From NCBI GenBank assembly GCA_003342815.1, contig PTEX01000055.1, positions 62,001 to 126,000 of the forward strand: 64,000 nucleotides of DNA, in the 5' to 3' direction. The stretch comes from Eudromia elegans. Its lineage: Eukaryota; Chordata; Aves; Tinamiformes; Tinamidae. A program made the position numbers and the translations under genes. Shown piece after piece: positions 51,160-62,100 of this stretch (position 1 is its first letter; each line of letters begins with the position of its first letter). A model generated the notes under the pieces. The model did not search any database and was not told where the DNA came from. It saw nothing but the letters and a program-made list of their open reading frames with translations.

Positions 51160-52680
51160 AGGGGCGCGCAGGCACCTCCGCCACAACGCTGAGAACAAAC
51201 GCAGGGCTTTATCGCGGCCTGAGCTCGTCGCTGCACGCGTCTCAAGGCAGGTCCGTGGCAGGGCCCCTTCCGTACCTTCTCAAACCGCGCCAGCAGGTCC
51301 CGCAGGCTTAAGGTCAGGCCGATCATGACGAAGCGTCCCGCGCAGGCCGCATTCTCGCGGAGCGCCTCGCGGGCCAGCTCGGCAGCGTTGAGGACGCGCA
51401 GCCGCCCCGCAGCCCGCCGGCATGGCGCCCCGCGGCACCCGCGCGCGCCCCTGGCCGAGCCGAGCCCGGTGGGCGCTAGCCGGCTCCCATGGCGCCGCGG
51501 GCGGCCACGTGGCCAGGTCGGCCCCCGGCCGCAGCGCCTCGGCCGCGGCCTCGCGGGCTCCGCGCTCTGCTCTCAGTTACCCTGCCTAAGAGCGGCGACG
51601 CGCTCGCAACGTGCTGAGGAGGAGCCGCTCCATCCACGCCCAGCCCATGTAAGGGAGGAACGAAGAAACGAAACAAAAACGCCCCAGGAAACTCCTGCAC
51701 GTGGAAAGCTCCAAAGGCAGCGTCGCAGGGCAGCCCCGTCTGGATGGGGCAGGCGCCAGGCCGGCAAACGAGGCAGTAGCACTGGACTGGAGGCCACCTC
51801 GTCCCTCCGTGCCGGTCCCTTCCTGGGCCACGCGCCGGCTGGCGGTGCTAGGGCAGTAACCAAGCCGCGTCCCAGCTCCTCGACGGTGTGCTCAGCCCAA
51901 GGGATGCTGCAGCTCCGGAGGAACCAGGCCCAGCAGAACGAAACTTCAGCAGTTGCTCCCTTTGTGCAGGCAGGAGTCTCCCGCGCAGGATCACGCCGCC
52001 ACCGCTGAAATCCTCGCTGGGGACCTCACCCTTTGGTCCTTGCTGCTCTGGCAGCAGCGCAGGAATCTATTCCCAGCATTTGTTTATTATTGTAGGCGGC
52101 ATCCTCCCTTCCCGCACCCCCGGTGCAGGCTCCAGCCGAGCGCACTCCCACTTCCTGGAGGCCTCCCTCGCGGAGCAGCCTCCACGGCCGCCTCCGTGCC
52201 GCTGGGGAGGCCGCTCTACACACCCGGGCCCGGGCGCTCGTCCTGCGCCCGCAGCAGCGCGGCACGGCCGGGCGCTACCCGGCCTTCAGGCTGCAAAACC
52301 CAACGCGCGCTCGCGGAGCTCGCGGCTCGTGCCCGCGCCGCGCGGCTCCCCACACGCGCAGATTGTTTTCATATGAGGCCTTTGCACTCCGTCGGGCAGG
52401 AAACCCGACACCTCCGCGTTGGCTACTAGGAAATCACTGGATTTCAAATCATTCCCACTGGAAAGCGCGTGTGCTTCCCGCACGAGCGCGGCGCTCCGCT
52501 GGCAAGCGCCCCGCGCGCTGTCGCCAGCCGCCACGCAGCGGGAGCGGAGCAGGGCGCCCCGGCACCCTCGGGGTGCGCGCGCTGCCTCTGCTCTCCGTGC
52601 CCCTCACCACAGTGTTGGTGAGGGAACGAGTAAGGTCCCGAACGACAACGCGGGCTTCAAAACCCTTCCCGGCTAATGGA
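51160..52680 (-). promoter_or_regulatory. CpG island, probable internal utrophin promoter
   Basis: About 1.5 kb of GC-rich, CpG-dense DNA stands out sharply in an AT-rich intron. It has two cores, roughly 51.29-51.90 and 52.10-52.68 kb, separated by a less GC-rich stretch. No TATA box is obvious. A GC box (gggcgg, 51499-51504) and an E-box (cacgtg, 51506-51511) lie about 180 bp upstream of the candidate ATG on the minus strand. Its position between exons 55 and 56 (dystrophin numbering) fits the promoter of a short isoform of the Dp116/G-utrophin type. Several long open frames on both strands in this island are a by-product of few stop codons in GC-rich DNA. Bidirectional transcription is possible but not shown. 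Confidence 0.65.
51276..51326 (-). CDS. UTRN: Candidate alternative first coding exon (G-utrophin/Up113-like)
   Basis: A 17-codon open frame starts at an ATG (51326-51324), reads MIGLTLSLRDLLARFEK, and ends at a splice donor AAG|gtacgg. It stops at a complete codon, so it joins in phase 0 to exon 56 at 45784 (…FEK-DIQAEI…). It sits at the downstream edge of a strong CpG island, 5.5 kb upstream of exon 56 and in the intron where dystrophin carries the Dp116 promoter; G-utrophin is the described utrophin counterpart of Dp116. Codon use is coding-like: third positions are mostly G or C and second positions are often T or A. I do not remember the published G-utrophin N-terminus, so sequence identity is not claimed. 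The frame stays open upstream of the ATG, so the true start is uncertain. It could also be a non-coding leader. Confidence 0.5.
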
Positions 52681-55269
52681 TTACACCCGCGCAGTCAGTA
52701 CGGTTTGAGATCTTAAGGATAGGCTTTTTGGGAAAAAAAGTATATACATAGGCAGCAGGATTTTACTTTCCCAAGTTATACTGATCAACATGTTGGTATG
52801 GGTTTTTGCTGGCACACTGCACAAACTGCAAATGTGCTTGCCGGATTAGCTAGGAAGCGTCCTCTCAGAAGAAGGCACAGCTAGGATAATTTTACCGCTC
52901 AGCTGACAGGCAGTCCCAAGCTGTCGGAATTTATTCCACTGCTGACGGAAGCAAACAGCCCCGCTATGAGTACAGCAGGAGTTAATCCTGCAGCAATCAC
53001 GGATGATTTTACTTGCTCCACATATAACCTCACTCACAGGCTTCATCTCTCACCCGCTTATTTCACTTGCAGCATTTGCTAAATGTTCGTGCTCTGACAC
53101 TTCCCCAGCAACTCAGGGGAGTTACTAACAACAGCGACTGCCCGTGCAGCTGCAGACGCCAATGTACTTCTCTCCCTCTTCTCTGTTCTGTACATCCCAT
53201 ACGTTTTATGTTCCTCAGAAGATTTGAAAAGCTTAAAGGAGAGCCTCTTAAAATCACCACCCAGTAAAGTCTCTTTCCAGGCCTCTGAAATCCGTGACAT
53301 CTCCACTCTGAAACGAAATCTACACTGTGACTCCCAAGTGACTGCGAGTCCTGGAGGACTCTACTCCAGCCCAGAGCAATCTGCCGAGGTTTGCAGGTTA
53401 GTGACAGGAGCAACCAGGCAGCTGCTGCTCTTGCTACAGCATCTTCCAAGCAAACTGAAAACCCACAGGTCTCTGTATTGGAGAAGAGAACAAAAACTGT
53501 CGCACACAGTAGGAACAAACTCCGATGTTGTCTGGGCTATTCCCGGCGCACCCGCTCTGGCAGGGCGCGTGGGGACGCATGCCACGCCGCTGCAATTTCA
53601 CCTGATTTGTCTCCAAAATACCATCCCCTCCTCTCACACTATCTAGAGGCGCTAAAAACACATCACTAGGAAACACTTCCCAGTTAAAATGAGCACAATG
53701 CCTGCCCCAGTTCCCCAAAGGATCATCCTCTGTACATCCTTTTTTGTTTTTCTTCTCCCAAAAGTGATCTCATGCATTTTGCAGCACCATGCAAGCACCT
53801 CAGCGTAGAGACCTGGCGTGCAGCACACCCACCAAGCCCAGTCCGGGCACCGCAGGCCAGCAGAAGGGCCGTTCCCTCTCTACGAACCATCACAGGATGG
53901 TCACAGGAAGCCCAAACAGGAGCAAAGAAAGCATGCAGGCAAAGCACAACATGCCGCCTCCCAGCACACCTCGCAAAACCCCCTCAGCCCTCCCTGCGTT
54001 CGTGTAGTCCCACCACGGTCAGTATGAAAACCATGCACTGAAAATTAAAGTCATAAAACCACTTCTATAAAATACAGCAAGTTTCTCCTCTTTTTAAAAT
54101 GAAGGCTCATTTTAAACTCTGTAACGTCATGTAGTGGTCCCTCCTAAGATTGAAAACATACACTAGACTAAAGCAGTGAATTAACCAAGGTCATTCTTCT
54201 CTTTTCTATATTGACCCTTTAAGAAGCCAAAATCCTATTAGAGTGGAAGAATAAGTGTCCTGAAAAGATGTAACTATTTGAGAATCCCTCTTTTCTCTTC
54301 CTACAGGAGGGATAACAAAGCTCTCATCCACGCCAAGGCTCCTTTCTGCTCTTCTGCCAGCAGAGAGATGTGAAACAAGCAGCAAGCTGCATTTAAGTGC
54401 ACTTGCGAGTTGCCATTACACACAAAATGAAAACGGATGTTGGACTGGATTATTATGAGGCTACACTGACTCCAGGACTGTATCCAAATATTCACATGAA
54501 TTTTATGTTTATTCTCATTCTTCATCTTTAGAGAACTGTAATATGTTTCCCAATTTCCTATGTTATTAAACAAAAAACAACTTACATTTCAGATCCTTCG
54601 AAACTGCAAGTTGTAATGGTAAATACCCTCTGAGGTGGATGGTTACCCTTCTGCAGAATTTTATAAAGATTTTCAAATATCTACCTCACTGGATTAACAC
54701 TTCCAGCAAAACGGCTTTGAAGACTGCATTAAATAACAACTGTTCCATAGGCTTTTTTTTTTCCACATAAAAAAGAACCTTCAGTATTTAGAGAAATTCT
54801 ATATTTGTGGAAGCACAGCTAAAATAAGCTCTATGTTGACAAGCGTTTCATACAGCCCCTACAAGCAAAGCAGTTCTGTGACAACGTAGGATCCAAAGCT
54901 CCTGACAGCATAAGCTCTCATGCAAGAACACACCCAGATAAAAGCAAGCTCACCAGCAACATACTCGAAGAGCGTTTACTTCCAAAATACTTTTTGCGAT
55001 ACTAAAAATCCGCAAATGGAAATTAATCCAGTGAAGAGTAAATTTCTACAACATTTTAACACTACTGCAGAGGATGGCGCATTATGGAACTTTCTAATCC
55101 GTTTTGATACCAGACCATTTTCTCTAGCAGCTTAAATAATAGTATGAAGTAGGATAAAAATAATGTAATCAGCTAACAGTGTTTTATATCCATTGGTGAC
55201 ATATCTAAAGAAAAACTACTTAATGCAGAGATCATGACAAAAAAAAAAAGGTATTTTTATCAATGGTCT

Positions 55270-55287
55270 AAAAAAAAAAAAAAAAAA
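55270..55287. repeat. A18 homopolymer
   Basis: Eighteen A, with a second A run about 20 bases before it. Intronic simple sequence. Confidence 0.9.
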
Positions 55288-56780
55288 GCCCAGTATAAGT
55301 TTTTAAGAATTCTGATCTATGCAGCATGTTTCTAAATCCAGGCTTAAGAGCCTCATCACTTAGCACAACTTAATGCAGAGATTCTAAAAATAGCAGCAGG
55401 ACAGTATCCAAATACTCAGTACTGTGATGAATCAACTAAAAAATCCTGCTTTTATCAAATATAAATCCAAAAGTGAGTATTAGAGAACTGCACACATGGG
55501 AAGCAGAAGAATCAATGAAGCCAAATCTGAGAAAAAAGAACAAAACTTTTATTCCATTATCTTTGAAAGGAAAGAGATCTGATTGTCTTTGACATGATCT
55601 CAGTATTCAAAAGTTCACTTTCAGAATATCAGCAAGTCTTGCAAGACAGATAACACTCTCTGCAAGACTACATTAAGTGCAAAGATCCTACGAAGAATAT
55701 GGTGTGCAAAAATGCAAGAAAACTGTTATTCTAAGCACTATTTGACTTTGGAATCCAAACTGAAAAGAAAGGTGGAAAGGCCATTTTAGAAGAAAAACAT
55801 GAAAAAAACTGAAGAGCAGTAAGTTTTATGAGTGAATGAGTCAGGTTGTAAACACACAGGGCATAGTTACGTCTTATGTGACTCACAAAACCAAGTTAAT
55901 AAGAATAAGAAGACCAAGTTAAGCAGGAGAGTTCCTTACAAAACTCGAGACTTGAAGCACCTGGAGGTCAACACGTGGTTACAACAAATCAGGACCTCCT
56001 GGTCCCATTCAAAATATGTGACTTCGGGCAGGACCATGAGAAAGTTTACTTGTTCAAAAACACTGGGACTTTTTCTCCTGCCCAGCAAAATACGTAATGT
56101 CAACCTGATCAGCCCGGGAAGGAAAGCTCTGGACTAAGAATTCATGATGCACAAACCAGCTCTTGCCACAAAGAGAAACAAATGGCAGGAAAAGACAATC
56201 AGAAGTCATGTAAATAGAGTAGCCTGAATACCCTCTTAATTGTGGTAGCTGCTAGGGTAGTGATTGCAACACAGATGGTAATTACATGAAAGGATTTGCA
56301 ATGTTCTTCTTAAATCCTTCCACTGGTTAGCTGCTTCTTTCTTTCCTACCTTCTTGGGAATGTATTTTTCTTGAAACAACAAGTCACGTACAGTAGCCAT
56401 CTCTCTACAGTATCTGCCATATTCACTGACACAATATCCTTTTTATTTTGGGGGAGTTAGAACAGATAGACTTGAGGCCTTCTTCAGAAAGAGACAGGAG
56501 ATAAGATCTCAAGAATAAAATTTGCTACCATTATAGATGGGAACAACACAGTCCTGGGGCCAAGCAGTGCTGCACTGCCAGAAAGATTAGTAAAAGGATT
56601 TGGTGGCTTGGTGACGTGATACTCGCGCTCCTCTTTGCGAGGGTGTTTGCGCAACCCTGGCTTTCAGCTTTCTGAATCAACCCTAGCATGCTAACTGCTG
56701 GAATTAAATACACATCAGATGTGTGGTTTAAACTTCTTCGACCTTCCCAGAAGTATCCATCCCTAATGACAAAATATTTT

Positions 56781-56834
56781 AAAAACAAACAAACAAAACA
56801 AAAACAAAAAAAAAAGAAAAAAAAAGAAAAAAAA
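56781..56834. repeat. A-rich simple repeat
   Basis: About 54 bases of A runs broken by single C or G (aaac units, then aaaag units). It forms a polypyrimidine tract on the utrophin strand. Confidence 0.9.
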
Positions 56835-59038
56835 TCAGTAATTTTCCATACATGGCATATACCTAAACGAAATCCTGTTAAAGGTATGTATGCAGGGAAT
56901 AAATTCACTGAACAAGAGAATGAGATTTAACTGCACCTATAAGATTGACCAAAACATTAAGTATTGCACAAAAAGAGGAAAGCAACAGAGTATGAAAGAA
57001 AAATGACTCATATGGTGGGTAGGAATTTCATCATCAAGGTTCACCAGGAGCAGGAAATCAGGAAGCCATATGGCACTTCATGATAGTCTTTCACAGTATC
57101 TTTCTGCTGACTGTGAACAGAAATGAAGCAAGCCATGTTCTCTTGGATGTGTTTATTTTTATTCAAAATGTTAAGCGTAAAAGAGGGAGATTCCTAGTGG
57201 CAATATAATGTGATACATTTCCAAAGCTGCAGACCTGAGGCAAAGATTTTAGAGCTTGTGTTAACCCAGCCCTAGAATAAATGTCAACTTTCCCACATTA
57301 AAAATATAGGACTTTAACATTCCAGTGCTGAAAATTGGAGTGTTACATATTATTTTTTGTTACTTTCAGTGTTCCCTAGTGGCTTGTAGTTTTGGGAAAA
57401 AAAAACTCATTATACCTACAAACAATGCAAGCACAACTAAAAGCATCTAGTAAATTATTTTCTATAATGGCATATATAGGGCTCATCTATCATTTATTAC
57501 ATGGTAGAGAATACCTGTCTCAAGATTTTAAAACTAACCAATGAAAAGCTGATCAGTAATTTAAAAGTAAATTAAAATTTCTTAGAAGTTCTCAATCTAA
57601 CCCCTAGAAAAACCATGAAAATAGTGTTTTAATTTTAGCATTCATCATTAATTGTTGATGCAACACCTTCAATTTTACAGCACTGACTCAGTACTTGTGG
57701 ATTAAAATCTCATTCCAAATGCATTTTGCAATCTTTTCCTACTCTGCTTTCAAGCAAAGACATCATATTCAAGCACTGGACAAGGTTACAGTGCCATTAT
57801 TTCTGTCCTACAGTATCAGGACAGGATAATGTGACAATAATCACACAATCACACTGCAAAGACAGGCCACCTAGACTCAGTCTGCCCATATTTTATCCTA
57901 CCTGCTCAGTTAAGTAAGTGGCCTTATCTCTCGTGCAGCAGAAGCATCTCCTGGATCCAATTCTTCTCTAAGTCACAGTCATTTTTCGGTCCAGTGCTAA
58001 CACTAAACTCAGTGGTGAAAATTTGCTTTACCACAAACCATAATTCAGCCACAAACCTTTAATTCCACAGTTGAATATGGGTCAGACACTTGCTATATTA
58101 AAAGAAACATGTTTTGGAATTCTAGCAGAGCCACTAGCATCATCTTTTCTGTATTTAAGACAAAAATAAAATATATGATTTGTATTATTCTAAATACTTT
58201 TCATCTTTGTATCTAAAATCTTCCCAATCTATATATAGGGAGGGTGCTATATCCCATTTCACAGACCATAGCAGAACAGCCTTAAGAAACCAATCTTTTG
58301 AATGTAGTAAATGAACAGACAAATGGACAGCAAAGTTTTATGAAACTGCAGGATGTCACTCACAAACTAGCAAGAAACATCAAAGAATACTATTCTATTT
58401 ACAAAAGCCAAGGTTTTAAAAGTTTCTTAAGAAAGACCAATGCCAGTGATTACAGAGATGTCTCATTAAGACTTAAAAATACCATTAAATCACTTCAGTG
58501 CTGTGAGCGCTGCACCAAATGGGGAATGCAAGGAGCCTCACTAGTCAAGCTGGATGAGACTTCTTGTTGGGAGTGCATGAAGAAAAATGAAGTCTGATGG
58601 TTTACTTTAAAAGCTTATGACTGGACATAGGGCAACCTTGCCTTCATCAAGATTAATTTTCAAAACATAGGATCAAATCCTAAAAACTCATCATGTCACT
58701 AAGTTTAAGGGTTGGCATTCAGAAAGTATTGATTATTTTTAGTAACTGTGTAATGATCCCCAAAGCCAGCTTTCCAGGTATGTTATTTAAACAGAGTAAA
58801 TGATCTTCCTTTCTCCTACATCTAGCTTATAATGCTAGAACTGAGGCTGTTGGCTATACCTAATTATTGATTAGCTGCACCTAAATGAGAACAGAACCAA
58901 ATCCAGGAGGTTTCCCTTCCCTTTACAGAAACCCTGTGAAACGTGGCCGGGGCTTTGCTGAAGGGAGGGAACACACTGCCCACGCAGAGCCCGCAGACGA
59001 TGGACGAGGGGCCAAGAGCCACTTCCACCATGGGGCCA

Positions 59039-59056
59039 CTGCTGCTGCTGCTGCAG
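59039..59056. repeat. Short (CTG)5-CAG repeat
   Basis: Five CTG units end in CAG. The number of units is small and it lies in intron sequence. Confidence 0.9.
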
Positions 59057-60010
59057 CCCCGAGCTGCTCTCACCGGGCACGTCTGCACACAAGAGAGGGT
59101 GAGAAACCACCTCTTCCCCAAGCACAGGGCAAGGGAGGGAGCCGACTTTGAAAAGACACCGGATTTCCACAGCTATCAAGAAGTGCAAAGCAATACAATC
59201 AGAAAATGAAGAAGCAACTGTTGAAATACTTAGGCACTTTCAACCAATTAATTTCCTTTTTTTTCTATTTGGTTTGCTTCCATATAGTAGATATAGTATA
59301 TATCTATATCACAGTTTACATTTACATCTTCATTCTGTTCACTGTACACATATACAGAAACTATGAGAATGTTCTCAGTCAGAAGAATCCTCTCGCCTTC
59401 AAGGTTAAGCCATATAAAAAGGAAGCAACTAATCTGATCCCTCCTGAAGTCAGCAATTCTTTTCATTGATAAGGAGAACAGGTAAACTAAATGTCATTAA
59501 TCAAGTCACCAACCAGCAACTAGGACATCAAAGTCCTGCATTGTAAATAACCACACATAGCAATCAGCACGACAGACCTGGAACCAGGCAGAGAGCTCTG
59601 CATCTTCTTGGCAACTTTATTTCATTCTTTCTGCAAAAGCCTCTTCGGTAACAACAAGAGCACCTCATGCCTTCTCTCCAGGCTGCTGCTGAAGTTAGAT
59701 TTGGCACTACAGATAAATACAGCGCACAAGACAGCAACATTTGCCTCTAGAGGTTTAACATACAACGTTACCAGTACTTCAAGTATTCTCTCCAATTTTT
59801 TTTTAAATACACATTTTATGATTTCTAGGAAAGTTGCATTATGACTTCTAGGAAACTTATAGCTTCTAGATAATTTTCAAAGTTCCAGGTTTTCTAGCTT
59901 TGGTCACCAAAAGTCCTACAGGAAGAGAACAAGCACCAATCCAAACGCTTCCCAAGCAACCTCCCAAAAATGAAGGAGGGGATCTTATTGCCCAAGCCTG
60001 CTTATAACAA

Positions 60011-60046
60011 ATATACATATATATACACACACACATATATATATAC
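60011..60046. repeat. Mixed AT/AC dinucleotide microsatellite
   Basis: The stretch alternates (AT)n, (AC)n and (AT)n blocks: atatacatatatata, then cacacacaca, then tatatatata. Confidence 0.9.
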
Positions 60047-61779
60047 TTTGAAATCCCAAGACATCTTCTGGTTCATTTGTCACCTTTTGATATTTGACTC
60101 ATCAACTCCCTAAAGTCTGAGTCTCAAAGGCAGCATAGAAAGGTAAGAAAATATATTCCTAATAATAATAATCCATGCTAGTAAATAATTTGACGATATA
60201 CAAAGCAATAAATACTAAAATAATTAATCACAGAATCTCATTATATGGTTGACCCATAACAACCTCTGCTGAGCAAGGCAAGGCATGCTGCAGTCAGTTG
60301 TTTGGCAGCCAGAACAGCACCTACTGCTATCAGCTAAGCCATGCTACATAAAACGAAGGTTCTTTTAATTTTTTTTTCCATAGCTAGCAGGCAAATAAAG
60401 TGAGCAGGACTATCAACTATCAAGCAGACCTTCACAAAATATTTTGTGCATCAAAAGCAGAAGGAAAATTAGATGGTTCGGGGCTCACTGGGTTTCTGAT
60501 TTTTGAACTTTAAGTAATTGGATTTTTCCAATTAGCTTGTCTACTTCACATCATTTCTCATGTGCTTACCTGCATGTGCACTGAACACGTAACAAGATAA
60601 AAATGCTTGGATTATATAAAACTGCTTTTTGAAAATGGAAACAGTCACAGTACAGAAATGCTTAAATGAATGTATTCTAAATAGCTCACGTAAAAAGCCT
60701 TAAAGGGCCAAGTTGTGATCAAGGACCATAAATGCTCAATGCTGATGAGCAATGCTGTTTTTAACCAAAACAAAAACGGGCACAATCTTTTTCACCTTCA
60801 TTGGCTCACGCACACAAAGGAACAAGAACATTTCCAACACAGGGATAACATGTTGCTGCATTACACATCTCTCTTTATATGTATGCACACTGTCAATAAG
60901 CTAATTGTATTTTGATACGTGAGACAAATGCCAAAAAAGTAATGCAAAACTTCAGGTTAAATTTAAAAAGGTAGCGTCCAAATTGCTCAGATCAAAAAAT
61001 AATTTTGTCCCTAAATGAAAGTCAGCTTGCACAGCAGTTGTAAGGTGTGAGCACAGACAATCCCCACTCAGAGACGGACTGTGGTGAGCTGGCAGAAGGT
61101 TCTTTCCACTTTACTGTTCCTTTTTTGCTTGCTTTTGCCTTCTAGGTTTACTGCCTTCGGCCTAGCTTCTCTGAGCAGCATGTAAAGGAGAGATGGAAAG
61201 TGCCTGGCCAGAGTCCACTCTTAGTTAGACTGAGGAGACACTTCTGGGCTCATCAGGGTTTGGATTTACGCACATAGAAAGCCTGTATTAATGCCTGGCT
61301 TATAAGCAGGCTTTCTCTTCTGTAACTTACTCCAATAACTGTAGCCAGTTTACTGGACTCCTTTTCTGGCCATGGGTTGCTCGGTGCAGAACCTAGAAAA
61401 CAGAGGGGTCCCAGAGATGAAGGCTGGGCGACCTGCAGCACTTGGAACTCAGCCCAGGTAGGAAGAGCAGCGCTGGGGCTACTGGAGGCTTTTGTCAAGT
61501 CCCTCTGCAAAATTCCTGGGAAACTAAAGCCTGTTATAGGACGAGAGAGGAGAACTAGCATGAGTTTTCTCACCACATTACTAAATGCAGAAAGTCGCTG
61601 GCAATAAATACTGTTCCAGGCATACACCCATGAACGGTTTAGAAGCTGGAGGCGAGCAGAGCAGTTGGAGGCAAGGCTGCTTATTCAAAGAAGAAGGAAC
61701 AGAGAGTGGGAAAACTGGAACCCTACTCTTGCACACGTACGAAAGGGGAAGGGAAATGCCCAAAGCCGCTGCACCCGCT

Positions 61780-62100
61780 GTCTCTGTGGGCCCCAAAGCC
61801 TTGGGGCACGCCATGGACGTTGCTTCCCGGCTCTGGGACGACGCCGACGAGGGCAGTGCTGGTGAGGAAGGCCCAGCAGCTCGGATGGGCCCGGCGCAGG
61901 GAGGCTGCCTCGAGCTGCCCTGGGGCGCAGCCTCTCCCTCCGCGTGTCCCGCGCGCCGTGGGGCGCCCGGCACTGCCCAGCCCAGCGCGCCCGTCCCTCC
62001 GCACCGCTGCCCAACCGCAGCCACCCGATGCGCCCGTCACCTCCGCGCACGCGGCACCAACCAGGAGGCTCACACGGAGACCCCATCCGGGGCCCGCTGA
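61780..62100. promoter_or_regulatory. Second small CpG-rich patch
   Basis: Roughly 300 bp are rich in G, C and CpG (for example around 61840-61860 and 61940-62060), surrounded by AT-rich intron. Open frames cross it on both strands, but none resembles a family I know. It could be a weak CpG island acting as promoter or enhancer, or a fragment of a GC-rich repeat. No splice donor with a convincing coding frame was seen on the minus strand. Confidence 0.35.

Noticed and set aside
51325..52716. Several plus-strand open frames of 158-227 residues in the CpG island
   Set aside because: Ala/Arg/Pro/Gly-rich frames overlap in several phases, as expected where GC-rich DNA lacks stops; none resembles a protein family.
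58298..58597. 99-residue plus-strand frame with a Cys-rich tail
   Set aside because: It looks somewhat protein-like (CCERCTKWG) but matches no family I know, has AT-rich codons like the surrounding intron and no visible gene context.
58619..58641. gactggacatagggcaacct, similar to the 3' part of CR1 elements
   Set aside because: The similarity is only about 20 bases and the neighbouring sequence does not continue the match.
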